A stretch of 64,000 nt of DNA from Margaritifera margaritifera (GCA_029931535.1 JAQPZY010001579.1:1106501-1170500), one strand, 5' to 3'. Counted from the first letter of the stretch, positions 1 to 19,050 are shown. The notes: generated by a model not told the origin, from the letters alone. A program made the numbers and translations.

Positions 1-5719
<5,719 letters not shown>

Positions 5720-6070
5720 AACATCGTATAATTCTTTTTTCTCAATTTGTAATCATTTGACTCATGTGTAGATATACTCTAGTTTTATATCTTCCATTTA
5801 TATGCTAAAAGGATTTTAAGCTTTCCACAAAATGTAATTAAGTGTATTGACTTTTTATGATTCTGTGTACAAAAGGACACAAGCATAGCATGTTTAAAAT
5901 GAATATTTTGCATACGAGAATAATGCAACAATAATTTTGCAATAGAAAAGTTTGAGCTTTTGATTTTTCTGGAGTTTTGCAAATGCTTTCAACATATTTT
6001 CATTCCAAGAAATTAATATGGTAAAGTAGAAAAAAGTAGAAAAAATCATAATTGAAACAAAGCTAATAAA
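5720..6070 (+). other. probable 3' UTR of the SPSB-like gene with AATAAA at 6065-6070
   Basis: AT-rich and without an ORF of note. The first canonical AATAAA after the stop is at 6065-6070, and a minisatellite begins about 40 bp later. The end point is inferred only from that signal. Confidence 0.4.
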
Positions 6071-6109
6071 AATATAGAGAAATATAAACTACATACAGTA
6101 TGTCAAAGT

Positions 6110-6572
6110 TCAAAGCATGCACTCAAATCTTTGTAGGATTGTGGCAGTTTACATAGAACTCAAAGCATGCACTCAGATCTTTGTAGGATTGCAGCAGTTT
6201 ACATAGAACTCAAAGCATGCACTCAAATCTTCGTCACTTCGTCAGATTGCAGCAGTTTACATAGAACTCAAAGCATGCACTCAAATCTTCATAGGATTGC
6301 AGTGCTTTACATAGAACTCAAAGCATGCACTCAAATCTTAGTAGGATTGCACTGGTTTACATAGAACTCAAAGTATACACTCAAATCCTAGTAGGATTGC
6401 AGCGGTTTACATAGAACTCCAAGTATGCACTCAGATCTTTGTAGGATTGCAGCGGTTTACATAGAACTCAAAGCATGCACTCAAATCTTAGTAGGATTGC
6501 AGCGGTTTACATAGAACTCAAAGTATGCACTCAAATCTTAGTAGGATTGCAGCAGTTTACATAGAACTGAAG
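6110..6572. repeat. 50-bp minisatellite, about 9 copies
   Basis: The unit contains aaagcatgcactcaaatct, gtaggattgcagcag and tttacatagaactc. Copies differ by a few substitutions, and one carries an extra cttcgtca insertion near 6233. Confidence 0.9.
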
Positions 6573-7104
6573 TATAAAGATCTACATGCTTCTTGCTTTT
6601 TATCGGATGTAAAATGGAAAGAACGATCTCTAAATTTTAAGGATTTTAAGATCATCAGAAAAATTGAATACAATGTTACATCACATATATTTATCTTCAT
6701 GTAAGGTATTTGTACCACCATTTATGCCTCCACATTTTGATATACAGTACTTCTTAACTTAGTATTATTGTCATTTTTCCATATTAATTTTATGATGAAG
6801 CGTTTTTTTCAACAATAGGAGGGTTCCTTTTCTATCCTTTTTTTCACCCTGTTTTCAGCCTTGTTTTATATGTAATTTGTACCATTTCAATTTCACAGAA
6901 ACCTCCATTGTTCTGTTCAAATAATGGAAAACTCAATCTGTTCACAGTCAGTCTTTTAAAGATAGAGGGTACCAGATCTGGTTTACCTTGTTGTACAAAG
7001 TTTTTGTTGGAAAGTTTGGAAATATGAACAAGTTTAAACAAACATTTCTGAATGTGGGGCTAAATTGACCATAATGCATAGAAACAATAATAAACCAGTA
7101 CTGT

Positions 7105-8890
7105 AATCATGGTAAGTCTTGGGACACCATTCGTCTTGGGACACCCTTAATTATTTTCAAAAGTAATTTTTTATGACCTATAAAAGTTGGGACACGAAGT
7201 TAAGGCAATTTTTTCATGTACTATAAGTCTTGGGACACCTAAAACTTTTTTTTTTTTCTACTGATCAATCGGTGTATTTTATCGATTGTAACCTCATGTA
7301 AAATAAACAGGACTTCGTGGTTGTTAAGGGACTCTCATGAATTATTACATGTAAATATTTTAAATTATTATAATTTGTTTGAAGAGTCAATAAATATATT
7401 TAATTTTCTCTGTTTTCTTATTATTTCTATCAAATTAAAATATGTATAATTTAATCAGACGATGACAAGAATTGAGCATTAGCGGTATGTTATACCCATT
7501 CAACAATAACTTCTCCCTATTGTGCTCTAGTTTACTATTGTCAGTTTATGCATTATTGCATTAAAATTGTTGAAAGTCACCTGTAATTATTGGGGAGTTT
7601 GTTTTCCCTGAAAATGGAAATACCTAATTCATTACAATGTGATACCAGGATGAGAGCAACCAAAACTGTTTATTTCAACCCTAGCATTTATTGTGCATGT
7701 TTACATCATGGCGTCACCACGTGTACATTGAAGATTTTACTTGTGATGAATGAAGTACATACATTTGATTAGAATCTTAGGCACCACTGCACTAAATTTA
7801 AATAATATCTTTAAAATACGATAAAGAAGTTTAAGAAATAATGATTTTAAAATAAAAACTCTGTGGTAGTTTGCTTTGATGTAAACAACCTTAAATAAGT
7901 TCCTGTTTACACAGCTACGGTAATCGTGCTAATATTACCCAGTAGAAGCCAATCACACATCAAAGTACCGGCATTGCCGCCGGACAAAATTCCTCTTTAC
8001 CCAAGCCAATTTCAGGGTTTTAACAATTAACTGGCCTGGATTGCTGTCGGAAAACAAAAGACAAATCCACCAACTATAAACAAAGGAGAAGCCAAAACAA
8101 CCAGCTTGCCAAAATCAAAAGTGGAATGAATAATGCGTGGAAAATTATCATTTTGTGAAGCCGAAACACAAAACTAAAATGGATCAATGATGCTCTTAAT
8201 CGATCTATATTCAGAATTTTAACATATATTACGATCATTCTTTCATGAATATATGACAGTTATTTGAATTTATGCTGGTTATGTGCTTTATATAATTAAA
8301 CACGCGTGCCTTTTCATATAGATTACATCAGGTTGTAGGATCGCTTATACCACTGAAAAACAGTAACTGTTGAGCACGTGAATCCAAATAAATGAAACAG
8401 CAATGAACGTGTAGCTGAAATGTAATCTGGAAGAATGTGATTTGGTAAAAATGACGAATAAAGCAAAATCTGCATTTAATATTTTTGGGAATAAACAAGG
8501 ATATAAGTGATGCCAAGTACGATTTGCACTGTGTAAGTACTGTACACTATAGTACAGGTCTTCCCTTAAATGTAAGCAGCCCGTGAGTTATGAAGTCTTT
8601 ATTTACCTTTATTTTAAATCATGTTGGAGAAATCGGAAAATATGCACATGCAAAATAATATCATAAAACAATCATAGTAGTTTATAATCGTTTATTGACG
8701 AATGAGGTGGTAATTGAACGAGCTGGTCACTGCTGTGTGACGTATGGCGATCTTCCCAATTTTGTCTTTAAATTTTTTTGTGTCTACAAGTTTTGGGACA
8801 CCGAAAATTTTATATATTTTACAGGCATATAAGTCTTGGGACACGAAAAAAAAAAAATTATTTTTTCGTGTCTCAAGACTTACCGTGATT
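7105..8890. mobile_element. TIR element copy 1, GGTAAGTCTTGGGACAC type
   Basis: The left end aatcatggtaagtcttggga is matched by the inverted right end ...gtctcaagacttaccgtgatt. GTCTTGGGACAC submotifs recur inside both ends (7110-7240 and 8790-8880), and the right end folds on itself across an A/T run at 8830-8885. No transposase ORF is seen. A second copy in opposite orientation lies at 50521-52452, which supports it being a real mobile family. Confidence 0.75.
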
Positions 8891-8974
8891 AATTAATTAA
8901 TTAATTTAAAAACAGTGTAGAAATCCTTGTGATAACAATATCAAGAAATCAACTTAAGGCACTGTAATGTTAAT

Positions 8975-9065
8975 AATAAGCTACATTCAGTTCTGACTTG
9001 TGGTTATTGTCTACCCCAGTCTGGAACAAACAATAACCACCAATCAGAATTGAATGTAGCTTATT
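8975..9065. mobile_element. hairpin MITE, 91 bp
   Basis: The arms begin aataagctacattcag and end ctgaatgtagcttatt-like in inverted orientation. They extend about 36 bp with a few mismatches, around a short loop near 9011-9029. Confidence 0.65.
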
Positions 9066-10140
9066 CACCACATGACAAACCGGAAATGTAGGCCTCCAAA
9101 CTTGATCCAAGTAGACAAAATATGAAGCAACAGAAATTTAATGTTTAAGTGGTTATTAAATGATCAGTAAAGTACTTGAATCATACATGGGGAACAAATT
9201 TGGAATGTCTCCTTGTTGTTATATGTTATGAGTGGCTGAACATTCTGACAGGATAAAAGAAATTTAGCACGAAATCAGCGAGGGGGCAGATTTTGAATTG
9301 CGCAAGGATTAGTTACCTTGTTTTATTTATAGAAGGGGAGTTGGTGTTGTCAGTAGTTTTCCTTTTACTGACAGAATTGAGTGCCTGTAACTAGTAAAAT
9401 CTGTCTCCTGATTAGTTAGTCATGTAGTGGAGCATGTAGCAGGGAGCATTGAAGCAGGGAACCAGACTAATGGTTGCAGTGCATCATGGGGGAAAATAAG
9501 TACGGCAATTTCATACTTTCACTAAGATGGAGGATACTAGTTATCTGCGGTCTCACAAGCACTGGAGGTGTGATGCAGATGTCAGCAAAATGTCAATATC
9601 AATCGGAACATCCTCAGCTTTTTCCATCAAGTCAAAAAAGAAACCTCAGATGTAATTTGCCACCATGGACAACTATATTGGAACTACTTTTGTTCACCTG
9701 GCACATTATAGCAACAGAGGGAGACAAAGTCACAATTGGAACATTGTCAGCCTTTTCTGTCGAAACATATGTGGTGCACTCTGACTAAGCCAGTTAACCA
9801 AATCCATCAAATTTATGTGTATTCCTACAACTACACCCAAAATTATTTCTCGACTTGACAGAAATAGCCACAGAATGGCTGAAATATCTTCAGAAATGAA
9901 TATAGTCCATGCTGAACAACAAGAGACATAGGTGTGCATGAAAACATATGCTAAGGGAAGTATCCATTTGATGCAAGAAAAGGATAACATCAACATTATT
10001 TAATTATTGATTAATTACAATATTATTGATACTTGTATAAAGTGATCAATTATTTTTCTTTGTGCATGAAATATATGCAAATAAATGTTCTTTTATCTGG
10101 AGAACAAAAACATTGCATATCCATTTTAATGTTAAAGTTG
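9066..10140. other. no gene recognised
   Basis: Open frames of about 100 codons occur on both strands near 9474-9996, but they show no domain, no paired splice sites with another exon and no recognisable similarity. Treated as noncoding. Confidence 0.4.
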
Positions 10141-10270
10141 GAAACAACAGGTAACTCAGTGGTTAGCATGCAGGACTCCTACAAAGGAGTACCAGGTTAA
10201 TTCCCAGACCTGGTCAAGTTGGCTACGGTGTTTTTTCATAGGCAAGACACTTGACTCTAATTGCCCAACA
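10141..10270 (+). mobile_element. tRNA-headed SINE fragment
   Basis: An A-box-like gtaactcagtggttagc is followed about 30 bp later by a B-box-like ccaggttaattccca. A body with the ggcaagacacttgactctaa motif follows, as seen in SINE bodies. The 3' end is not clear. Confidence 0.55.
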
Positions 10271-11399
10271 AATTCTAACCAAAGCAACAAACGTTCTTGT
10301 GCATTTCCAATACACACCACTTTATATATTGGAAAAATATTTTAGAATTCTCTTTGGTTCAAGTTATTTCAAATCTTTTCATTTTTCTAATAATGGGTCA
10401 TATTTCTTATTGTCTACAATTATTTACTACATCTGGTATATTATTAGATTAGTTATCTGCCTTATGATATTATCAGAATCAATGATTGTCGCTGAGTAGA
10501 TGAGTAAAATATTACAAAATTCGCTTGGCAAGAAATTGTTTAATATTTTATTTTTTATTATGATGGGCCAGAATTTTTGTTCTTACCATTGATAGACCAA
10601 ACACTTTACATCATCATTTTTATGAGCTTCACGGAAGAAACAGTTTGGTGACACCCACATTTTATTAATTATTTCCACCCTACACAACCACATCTTCACA
10701 TGGAAAAGCCCTCAAAGAAATCTCTTTGGTACATCTAACTGTATGCACTGTCCTTAAGGAGATGCAACTCTAAACAATAGCTTTATCTTGTTTTAAATCT
10801 TTTTTCAGTTTCCTCTCAACCACGTAAGTGTGGTGAGACATATGTATCATTTTCTGCTAGTGGTATCAGTGTTAACGCTTTGTACTAAAGTTTTCTGTCA
10901 AAGATTTTACAAATCCAATTGGGAGGGGAAAGGGAGGGGGGGGGTACATCATTGCACAGACATTGGTTAGACACCAGCATCTGTAGAAGTTAGCTATTTT
11001 TATAGCATTACAGTCTAGATTTTACTCCTGAATTCTCTTTATTCTTTTTATGTCACAATTTTTAATTTTATTTATACTACTGGTAATTTAGTAATGTTGA
11101 TTATTTTTTTTAAATACCTCTGCATTTTCACTGGTTTGGGGCAAATACTCCTTAAAGAATGAAATACTCCAAATGTTGTCTTAGAACTACGGTTAGAAAA
11201 GAAATAAAAATATGATGAAAGTGACAGTTTTTCAACTGCACCATTTGAATATGCAGTTAAGGCATGCAACCCTTGATTGCATTGGGTAATGACCAAACAT
11301 TCTCATTCTAAGATTATCTATTGTGAACTTTGTTTTATTTTATTCCCATGTAGTATTGAGTTAATGAGCATTGTGATCCATGTTTATACAGTCTTTACA
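10271..11399. other. no gene recognised
   Basis: AT-rich sequence with a poly-G run near 10936-10945. No supported exon, repeat or RNA gene. Confidence 0.4.
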
Positions 11400-11600
11400 T
11401 ACTGTATATATTCGCATAGTAGGATCCAACTGTAAACTACAGAGACCCAGTTCTGACACCACATAATGTGCAGGCAGATCTGGTTCTGTGCAGTTTGCTA
11501 GGACTAATCAGATCCTGATCTGACTGCACTATATGCGATGACAGATCAGGGTCTAATTTGTTTGCAGTTGGACAGGACTTATATGCGAGTATATATGGTA
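11400..11600. mobile_element. palindromic MITE, TACCRTATATAC TIR family, copy 1
   Basis: The ends are tactgtatatattcgcata and the inverted tatgcgagtatatatggta. The interior contains two successive inverted modules built on cagatc(tg)...tctgatc and gtttgcagttgg, the same arrangement as copies at 32882 and 36494, though more worn. Confidence 0.7.
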
Positions 11601-11639
11601 TTCATATGATTTTGTATTGTTATAGAGGCCAGTGCTTTG

Positions 11640-11790
11640 TATATTTTATATGTATGTATGTATTTTTGTATATACACAGTATTTTATGTGCATGTATTTT
11701 GTATTTATGCAGTATTTTATATGTATGTATTTTGTATATACACAGTATTTTATACTTATTTTGTATATATGCAGTATTTGTGTTGATGTT
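11640..11790. repeat. minisatellite, about 32-bp unit
   Basis: Repeats of tgtatgtattttgtatatac followed by acagtattttat, about 4-5 imperfect copies. Confidence 0.75.
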
Positions 11791-12009
11791 TTTCAAAACA
11801 TAAGAACACTTTGTAAGATATTAGGCCCATGTTTAATACACTTGTGTCTAAAACATGATGAAGAGAAGATTAGAACAATAAATTCTCTTTTTTACACATC
11901 GATGCAGTCATTGGAGATTTTATATTAAATATTATTCATCTGTAGATAACATTTTCTCTGCATCATTTTCCAACTAAGAAAACTAAGATAATAACTCAGT
12001 TAATCAGTA

Positions 12010-12335
12010 TTAAAAAAAAGTATTTTGCCATTGTAAAGTGCTTTGTACACTAAAAAAAAGTATTTTGCCATTGTAAAGTGCTTTGTACACTAAAAAAAGT
12101 ATTTTGCCATTGTAAAGTGCTTTGTACACTAAAAAATAGTATTTTGCCATTGTAAAGTGCTTTGTACACCAAAAAAAAGTATTTTGCCATTGTAAAGTGC
12201 TTTGTACACTAAAAAAAAGTATTTTACCATTGTAAAGTGTTATCTACACTAAAAAAAGTATTTTGCCATTGTAAAGTGCTTTGTACACTATAAAAAAGTA
12301 TTTTGCCATTGTAAAGTGCTTTATACACTATAAAT
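12010..12335. repeat. 40-41-bp minisatellite, 8 copies
   Basis: The unit is an A-run plus gtattttgccattgtaaagt and gctttgtacacta. Copies differ mainly in the length of the A-run. Confidence 0.95.
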
Positions 12336-12926
12336 TCTGTTAATTTTCCAGCTTCTTGAGATGAAAATGTTTCATTATCAGATAGGTTAGTTACCAATGA
12401 AGTCTATGCAAATTTAGTTTTCTGTCTGTATCAAGATCACTCTTAGTGCTGATTTATTTTTAACAAAATATAAATGTATTTGTTGTCTGATTCCTGTGGG
12501 CTGTTTGCTTGTACAGGGTCCTTTTCCTGTTAGATATTTTATAAAAAACACATAAACACATAATTATCCCATAGAAACATGCAGTTATTGACAATAAAAA
12601 AATATTTATTCACATTTCATCATTATTTTGTTGTGCTTTGTATCGATCTCCAATTTTAGCAATGTCAGGCAAACAAACACCTACATTCAGTCCACTTTGA
12701 TTCCAGTTTCCATCTCTCTCTCTCTCTCTCTTGCAGTATGTATATATGACTGTTCATATAGAAAGTTCCTTAAGTGTCTAGTTTGCTTGTCTGTCTATTT
12801 AACTAAATACTTTTAAATTCAAATCTTTCTTACTAGTGCAAGGAGATTTTTGAAAACTTCATGTGAACCAATGCGACTATTGTCAGCATTAAGTTTCCAT
12901 ATTCAAAGATGGTTATACAAATTACT

Positions 12927-13038
<112 letters not shown>

Positions 13039-13194
13039 AGTGTGATCATTTGCTTTACGTGGAAAATTATCAGGTTACTGGGATAAAAAAGACATTATTA
13101 TTATTATTATTATTATTTTAAAGTTTTAAACAGTTTGCATATAACATAGTCTAGTCTTTTTCAATATAAATGTCTCTACTTACATTAATAAATA

Positions 13195-13435
13195 CAGAGG
13201 TCATCATGAATTGCTTGAATACAGAGATCATCATGAATTGTTTGAATACAGAGACCATCATACATTGTTTGAATACAGAGACCATCATACATTGTTTGAA
13301 CACAGAGACCATCATACATTGTTTGAAAACAGAGACCATCATACATTGTTTGAATACAGAAATCATCATGTATTGTTTGAATATGGAGACAATCACAAAT
13401 TGTTTAAATAGAGAGACCATCATGCATTATTTGAC
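13195..13435. repeat. 27-bp minisatellite, about 9 copies
   Basis: The unit contains aatacagagaccatcataca followed by ttgtttg. Its length is divisible by three, so it is open in several frames on both strands. That is an arithmetic effect, not evidence of a protein. Confidence 0.9.
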
Positions 13436-13454
13436 CCAGTGAAGGTTCATGAAT

Positions 13455-13790
13455 GAAGAATAGGTCCAATGCACCCGCTACATGTCATTAGAGGTGACTA
13501 ATGAAGGCAGCAGCCATGGTGGCTCAGTGGTTATTGTGCCAGGCTTGTGACTGAAAGGGTGCAGGTTTGAATCCTACCATTGAACCAGTCAGGGTGAGCT
13601 ACCATGGTGTGTCCTTGGCCAAGGTACTTTACTCCAATTGCCTCAGCACTAAGTAGCCTATTTGTGTTGCTGTACTGCAAATTAATCATATAACATAACA
13701 CAACTCTTTCCACTCTTCCCCACCCCTTACCAAGCAAAATCCCAGTATCCCAGTTTGTCTTCTCAAAGACAAGGGACAAGGCTATCATTG
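13455..13790 (+). mobile_element. tRNA-headed SINE, family 1, copy 1
   Basis: The A box lies in ggtggctcagtggttattgt and the B box is ggtttgaatcc. The body motif is ccttggccaaggtactttac and is followed by a ctcaattgcctcagcac-like stretch. It shares order and sequence with 34330-34575, including about 50 bp upstream of the tRNA head (caatgcac..cattagaggtgactaatg). Confidence 0.8.
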
Positions 13791-14134
13791 ATAAATATTT
13801 GATCTATGGAAGGGATCATTTAAGGTATAAATATATTTGTTGTAGAAACTACTCTGAAGAAAAAGATAAATTTCAGATTGCAGTGCACATGTCATCAATC
13901 AAATGATAAATATGCCAGTGATGGTACATATCATCAGTCAAATTATAAATATGCTGGTCAGGGTACAGCGTTAATCTGCAAAAAAATGTTTCATCCTAGT
14001 TGTGTAGGACTGGATTTTTCTGAAGCTGAGCTGATTTCAAACTTGATTTGTCCTTGATGTATATTTGTAATGATTTTAAACTTTTCCAAGAACTGACGAA
14101 AGTACAAGATAAGCACACATTGTACTACAAACCT

Positions 14135-14890
14135 TTATACAGTCATATCATTGTGGTTATGTACTGTATCGACTTTATACAGTCATATCATTGTGGTTAT
14201 GTACTGTATGAACTTCATACAGCCATATCATCATGCTTATGTACTGTATCAACTTTGTACAGCCATATCATTATGGTTATGTACTGTATAAACTTCATGC
14301 AGCCATATCATCATGGTTATATACTGTATCGACTTCGTACAGCCATATCATCATGGTTATGTACTGCATTGACTTCGTACAGCCATATCATCATGGTTAA
14401 GCCATATCATCATCGTTATGTACTGTATCGACTTTGTACAGCCATATCATGGTTATGTACTATATCAACTTTGTACAGCCATATCATCATGGTTATGTAC
14501 TATATCAACTTCGTACAGCCATATCATCATGGTTAAGCCATATCATTATGTTATGTACTGTATTGAATTCATACAGCCATACCATCATGGTTATGCACTG
14601 TATCAACTCTATACAGCCATACCATAATGGTTATGTACTGTATCAACTTTATGTAATCATATCATCATAGTTATGTACTGTATTGACCTCCTACAGCCAA
14701 CTTTATGCAATCATATCATTATGATTATGTACTGTATTGACTTCCTACAGCCAACTTTATGCAATCATATCATCATGGTTATGTACTGTATTGACTTTGT
14801 ACAGCCAACTTTATGCAGTTATATCATCATAGTTATGTACTGTATCAACTTTATGCAATCATATCATCATGGTTAAGTACTGTATCAAAT
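14135..14890. repeat. 39-bp minisatellite with variant units
   Basis: The unit contains cagccatatcatcatggtta followed by tgtactgtatcaacttt. About 18-19 copies are present. Some are shortened, and later ones (14690-14830) carry an extra ccaactttatgcaatc block, giving a second-order unit. Confidence 0.9.
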
Positions 14891-15650
14891 TAACATGAAT
14901 ATATTGGATATTTCTTTGCTTATAGTCACTGTCACTGGTGCACAAGAAAATTCCATTTAATCTCAGTTTCACATTTCCATAAAAATAAAAATATGAGTTA
15001 ATTACATTGTAAAATATTTTATTTCTATCTCTCTCTCTCTTTCATGTGTGGTTTGGGATTTGGGTGAAAATTCTGTACAAGGTCACTTGTGGGTCCTAAA
15101 AATATAATATTAGCCTTGAGAAAAAAAAATTATGTGGTAATTTATTCACCATTCATCAAATGTGTGTTGTCAGAGAATCCTTTAGAGAGACTCTGAACCA
15201 AAATTTATACTAGAGAATGGTAGAGAGGCTATTATGATTTTTTTAAAAAAGGATCATTATTAGTGTATTTAAAACAGACACAGTATCTTCCATTATTCAA
15301 TTATTTTTTAAAAGTCGGATTAAAACTAGTACCTAGTAGAAGGTTGCACATTGCCAATAGGTTAAGAAACTGACATGTACACGTAAATTGGTTTCTGAAC
15401 AAAGATTAATTTCGAAATATTTTATTAACAAATCCTAGACTGAAACTATCAATCTTAAATATATTGAAAAATGTATTCACTTTTAACAAGTAATTATATC
15501 AAATGATCAATCATAGCAACTTGTCAAAACAAAATCTATTGCGACCAATATTGTATAGGCATAGACTATGCACATGGCATCAGAAATATTACATTATAAT
15601 TTACAACGGCCACTACTGCATCTCAAATGAGTAATGTTTTATTACTGAAT
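14891..15650. other. no gene recognised
   Basis: AT-rich DNA with a short (TC)n tract near 15029-15041. Nothing else supported. Confidence 0.4.
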
Positions 15651-15658
15651 TTATTAAA

Positions 15659-15725
15659 TGAGTTGAATAATTTCAAGCTTTTGCAAGCCATGGGGAGCAA
15701 AAAGCTCGAAATTATTCAACGAGTT
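15659..15725. repeat. inverted repeat hairpin
   Basis: Arms tgagttgaataatttcaagc... and ...gctcgaaattattcaacgag pair over about 26 bp around a loop near 15685-15696. Confidence 0.7.
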
Positions 15726-16849
15726 AAGGTCAATTAAATTGAATTGCGGGACAATGATATGGTGCCACACTAGTTTCTTTTGGGAATTTGAAAACCATTT
15801 ATCTGCAATAACATGTTAGTTTTGCTAACCCATTATTTAGATCATGCAACAAGCATCATCACATTCAGCAGTGACATCTGCCTGAGGAAGAACATGTGCC
15901 ATTTGAACAATTAAAAAGATGAATGTTGAACAATGTTCACTATACTTTGTAAATGAAATCGACTTTTCTTGTGCAAATACATTGGTCCTCTATATACTGC
16001 ATTTCCATATTCACATGTAATTCTTTGTTTATTTCTCTCTATAATTTGTTAATTTCCTCTACTCTAATACGATTGTATACTTGTTGATTTAAAACTCTTT
16101 ACATCTCTGGTATTTTGTATTTCATTTTGCCATTTCCTTGATCACATTTTCTTTGTTGCATTTGTAACATTTTACAACTGATTGGACTTCTTCCACAATA
16201 TGCAATGTTATTTGTTCCATTTATTTCAGTAGTCATTTAAATTACTAATACCATAGCTGTCAAATAAAAATTCTGAAGAAAAAATTGTATCTTCAAAATC
16301 TATATATTTACACACTATTAAAGCTGTATTGGATTTTATTTCATGCGATATAAAAACTCTTCCTATAGTAACTAATTTAGATTAATTTTTGTGGTAATTC
16401 TTAGTAACAGAAGTTTTTGTAGATGTGCTAAAATTGTACATGGTAAAACTTTTGTACAGGAAAAATGCATAATTAATTGCATAGTTGACATGATTGCTAT
16501 ACCCTCTTTGGTTGAAATTTGAAAGAAGTTTAAAATGACCCCGATGATTGGATCAACATTTATGTAATTTTGATTACCATTTTATTATGTTCAGAATCTT
16601 GTATCTAAGCTTAAAATATTTTAATTTGTATTTGTTTTTCAGCATTTTTTGTGATTGTAGTTAGAGTCAACTTCATATTTTTTTTTATGTTGCCTCTTTT
16701 CATTGTCTTCAGTAATTTCATTTATTACCCTTTTATGATGTCTGCCAGGTATATAATTTTGCTATTTACTTATATGTTTGGATTTACTTTCTTTTTTGCT
16801 CTGGTTTCATGATCAGCATAAATTTGCATGCCATGCATGTTATTACTAC

Positions 16850-17110
16850 TTCATTTTTAATGCATTTTTTGTTCTGCACCACATTCTAGAAACTCATTCT
16901 CTTTAAACAAGTTTTAACATGCTTTAATATTTATACCTATGTATTGTTCTTCCTCTGCCATTTATTTTAAGGTTATTAATCCTTCATTTTTAATGCATTT
17001 TTTTCTTCTTCTACATCACATTCCAGAAACTCGTTCTCTTTAAAACAAAAGTTTTAACATGCTTTAATATTTATACCTATGTATTGTTCTTCCTCAGCCA
17101 TTTATTTTAA
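16850..17110. repeat. direct duplication, about 130 bp, 2 copies
   Basis: Both copies contain cttcatttttaatgcatttt, gttttaacatgctttaatat and ctatgtattgttcttcctc in order, with offset about 131 bp. It lies just beyond the integrase relic and may have formed in it. Confidence 0.85.
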
Positions 17111-17400
17111 GATCTCTTTAAAAACATCATGTCTGTCATCTCCATTTTTTTCTCACTTTCTCAGCCCAATAGTATTTTGAGAAGACATCCATCACTGTGA
17201 AAATGTATTTGTATCAATTGAATACACTACAAATGCCTCTTTGTCAACACTGTCTGCTTGCCCCTCATCATCCATGTGGCTAACATAAACTATTTTGTAG
17301 GGAAATATTTTTCTCACTTGATTGCATAATGTGTGGGTAGATTGTTCAGTTAACCATTCTTTCAATATGGTGTATTTTTATATCTTTTTGTCCCATTTCC
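17100..17400 (-). pseudogene. decayed integrase (rve-type; Polinton/Ginger-like) fragment
   Basis: Read on the minus strand, 17260-17370 gives LKEWLTEQSTHTLCNQVRKI and MDDEGQADSVDKEAF. After a frame change, 17213-17157 gives YKYIFTVMDVFSKYYWAEK. This order (WL..Q..YTLHKPVRKRFP, DDQWQADLVDM, GYKYLLTVIDVFSKY-W) is that of retroviral-like integrases in Polinton/Maverick and related elements and in host genes derived from them. The first catalytic Asp region (MDVFSK) is present. It is interrupted by stops and a frameshift, with no intact neighbours. The element class is inference. Confidence 0.7.
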
Positions 17401-17685
17401 TACAAATTAATGATATTTATGCAAACAACTGTACTTTCAGTATCATGGTAAAGATGTCTTAAATACCACTTTTTGTCTGTTGTATCTGATGGAGCAGTAC
17501 ACTTTTTGTACATTACTTAAAGTGAAATAAACACATCAAGAGAATTATTTATGCCTAGTAAAATGACTTTGGGTGTTATCAACAAGCCAACAGGACATCC
17601 ACCTGCAATAAGTAGATTTCTTTTCATTAAATTTGCAAATTTTCTTCAATCCTTTCAAACTTATGTGTGTGCATGAGTGCATGTG

Positions 17686-17690
<5 letters not shown>

Positions 17691-17740
<50 letters not shown>
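17691..17740. repeat. (GA)n microsatellite
   Basis: GA dinucleotides with one AA interruption near 17729. Confidence 0.95.
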
Positions 17741-17741
<1 letters not shown>

Positions 17742-18289
17742 TTAGTATGTGCTGGATAAAATGAGTACAAACCACACACACAAACGCCTGCATGCACACA
17801 CGACTGATGTAGGTAGATGATGGAAAAGGCAGTCCCTATTTAATGTGTACTCACAAAAAATTGAGACATTGAATAATCCTGTTAAATGATTGAGAGAATG
17901 AGAGAGATGGGTAAAGCCACTAGATATGCGCGCATCAACTCACACAGAGACACACAATTATGCTTTATATATATGTAAATACAATCATATCTTGTCGCTG
18001 TATGGTGTGGTGCCTTGATGAAAAAAATGCTTAAATAACGAAATAGGAATTATGCAGGAATTATAAAATTGTCCAACAATCAAGATTTCTACAGCACTTA
18101 AACCATTGTGTGAATGACTCGACTTAATGAGGCACTTGGTGGAAGTTAATTCTTTATACAAAACTCCTTGAAACGTGGATTGGAGAGCTCGTCTTGTTAA
18201 TCTTTCTCAAAGACAACACTGACATCGTGTTTGAAATTTTGTAATTCTCAATATTTACACCGAGTTTGAAAGTTTTATTTGTTTAGTTT

Positions 18290-19050
18290 TTAGTAATGGC
18301 AGCCTTACTGCATGGCGGATCAGCATAAAATATTTGCAAAAACCTAAAAGGACTTATGCCAGAATGCTTTTTGTGAAATCTGGCCAACTTCTCTTGACCG
18401 GTTTTAGGGAAGTAGTTTGGAATAGATGGATCAGTATAATTTGTACAAAATTGAAAGACCTTCATGCCAGGATGCTTTCTGTTAGATTTTGTCAAATTCT
18501 ATTAAGCAGTTTTTGAAAAGTCATTTTAAGTTTTTAATTGTTAGTAATACATCCAAATTTTATAGCAGATCAGTATAATTTGTACACTTGAAAGGCCTTC
18601 TTGCCAGAATGATTTTTGTCAAACATTTGTAAATATCTGTTCAGCTCTTTGTAATTAGTAGTTTAAAGGTTTTTCTATTTTTAATAATGGTGGCCATATT
18701 TAATGACAGATTGGCACCATTTGTATAAACTGTATGAAACCTTTATTCCAAGATACTGTCAAATATGTTCAAATTCTGAACAGGGGTTTGTGAACAGTAG
18801 TTTAAAGTTTGTTTCTATTCTTTTGAAATAGTGGCCATATTTGAGGGTGGAGCGGCATCATTTCTATCATATGGAAAGAACTTTAATCCCGGATGCTGTA
18901 TGTAAAATTTGGTCATATTCAATGGAGTAGTTTTTGAGAAGTTGTTTACAGGTTTTTCTGTTGTTTGTAACAGTGGCCATATTTCATGGCAGACCAGTAT
19001 TATTTGTACCAAAAAATAAATAAACAGTGTAATCAACAATTACATCGCTC
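18290..19050. repeat. divergent tandem field, 'tggccatatt' type A
   Basis: Five or six worn units of about 140 bp, each with gtaatggtggccatatt-like, ggatcag-ataatttgtac, ccttcatgccaggatgcttt and tcaaattctgttc-like blocks in the same order. Same unit as the larger field at 22340-24770. Confidence 0.75.

Noticed and set aside
6844..7041. 65-codon minus-strand open frame near 6.9 kb
   Set aside because: No similarity recognised and no splice partner. Left uncalled.
9474..9996. Overlapping open frames of 104 and 88 codons on opposite strands
   Set aside because: No recognisable domain, no linked exon, no repeat support for a mobile element. Length is within chance for the region.
13151..13442. 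Open frames on both strands of about 90 codons
   Set aside because: Generated by a 27-bp tandem unit. Simultaneous openness on both strands argues against coding.
14048..14536. 162-codon plus-strand open frame with HIIMVMYCI repeats
   Set aside because: A by-product of a 39-bp minisatellite, with no conserved domain and similar openness in another frame.
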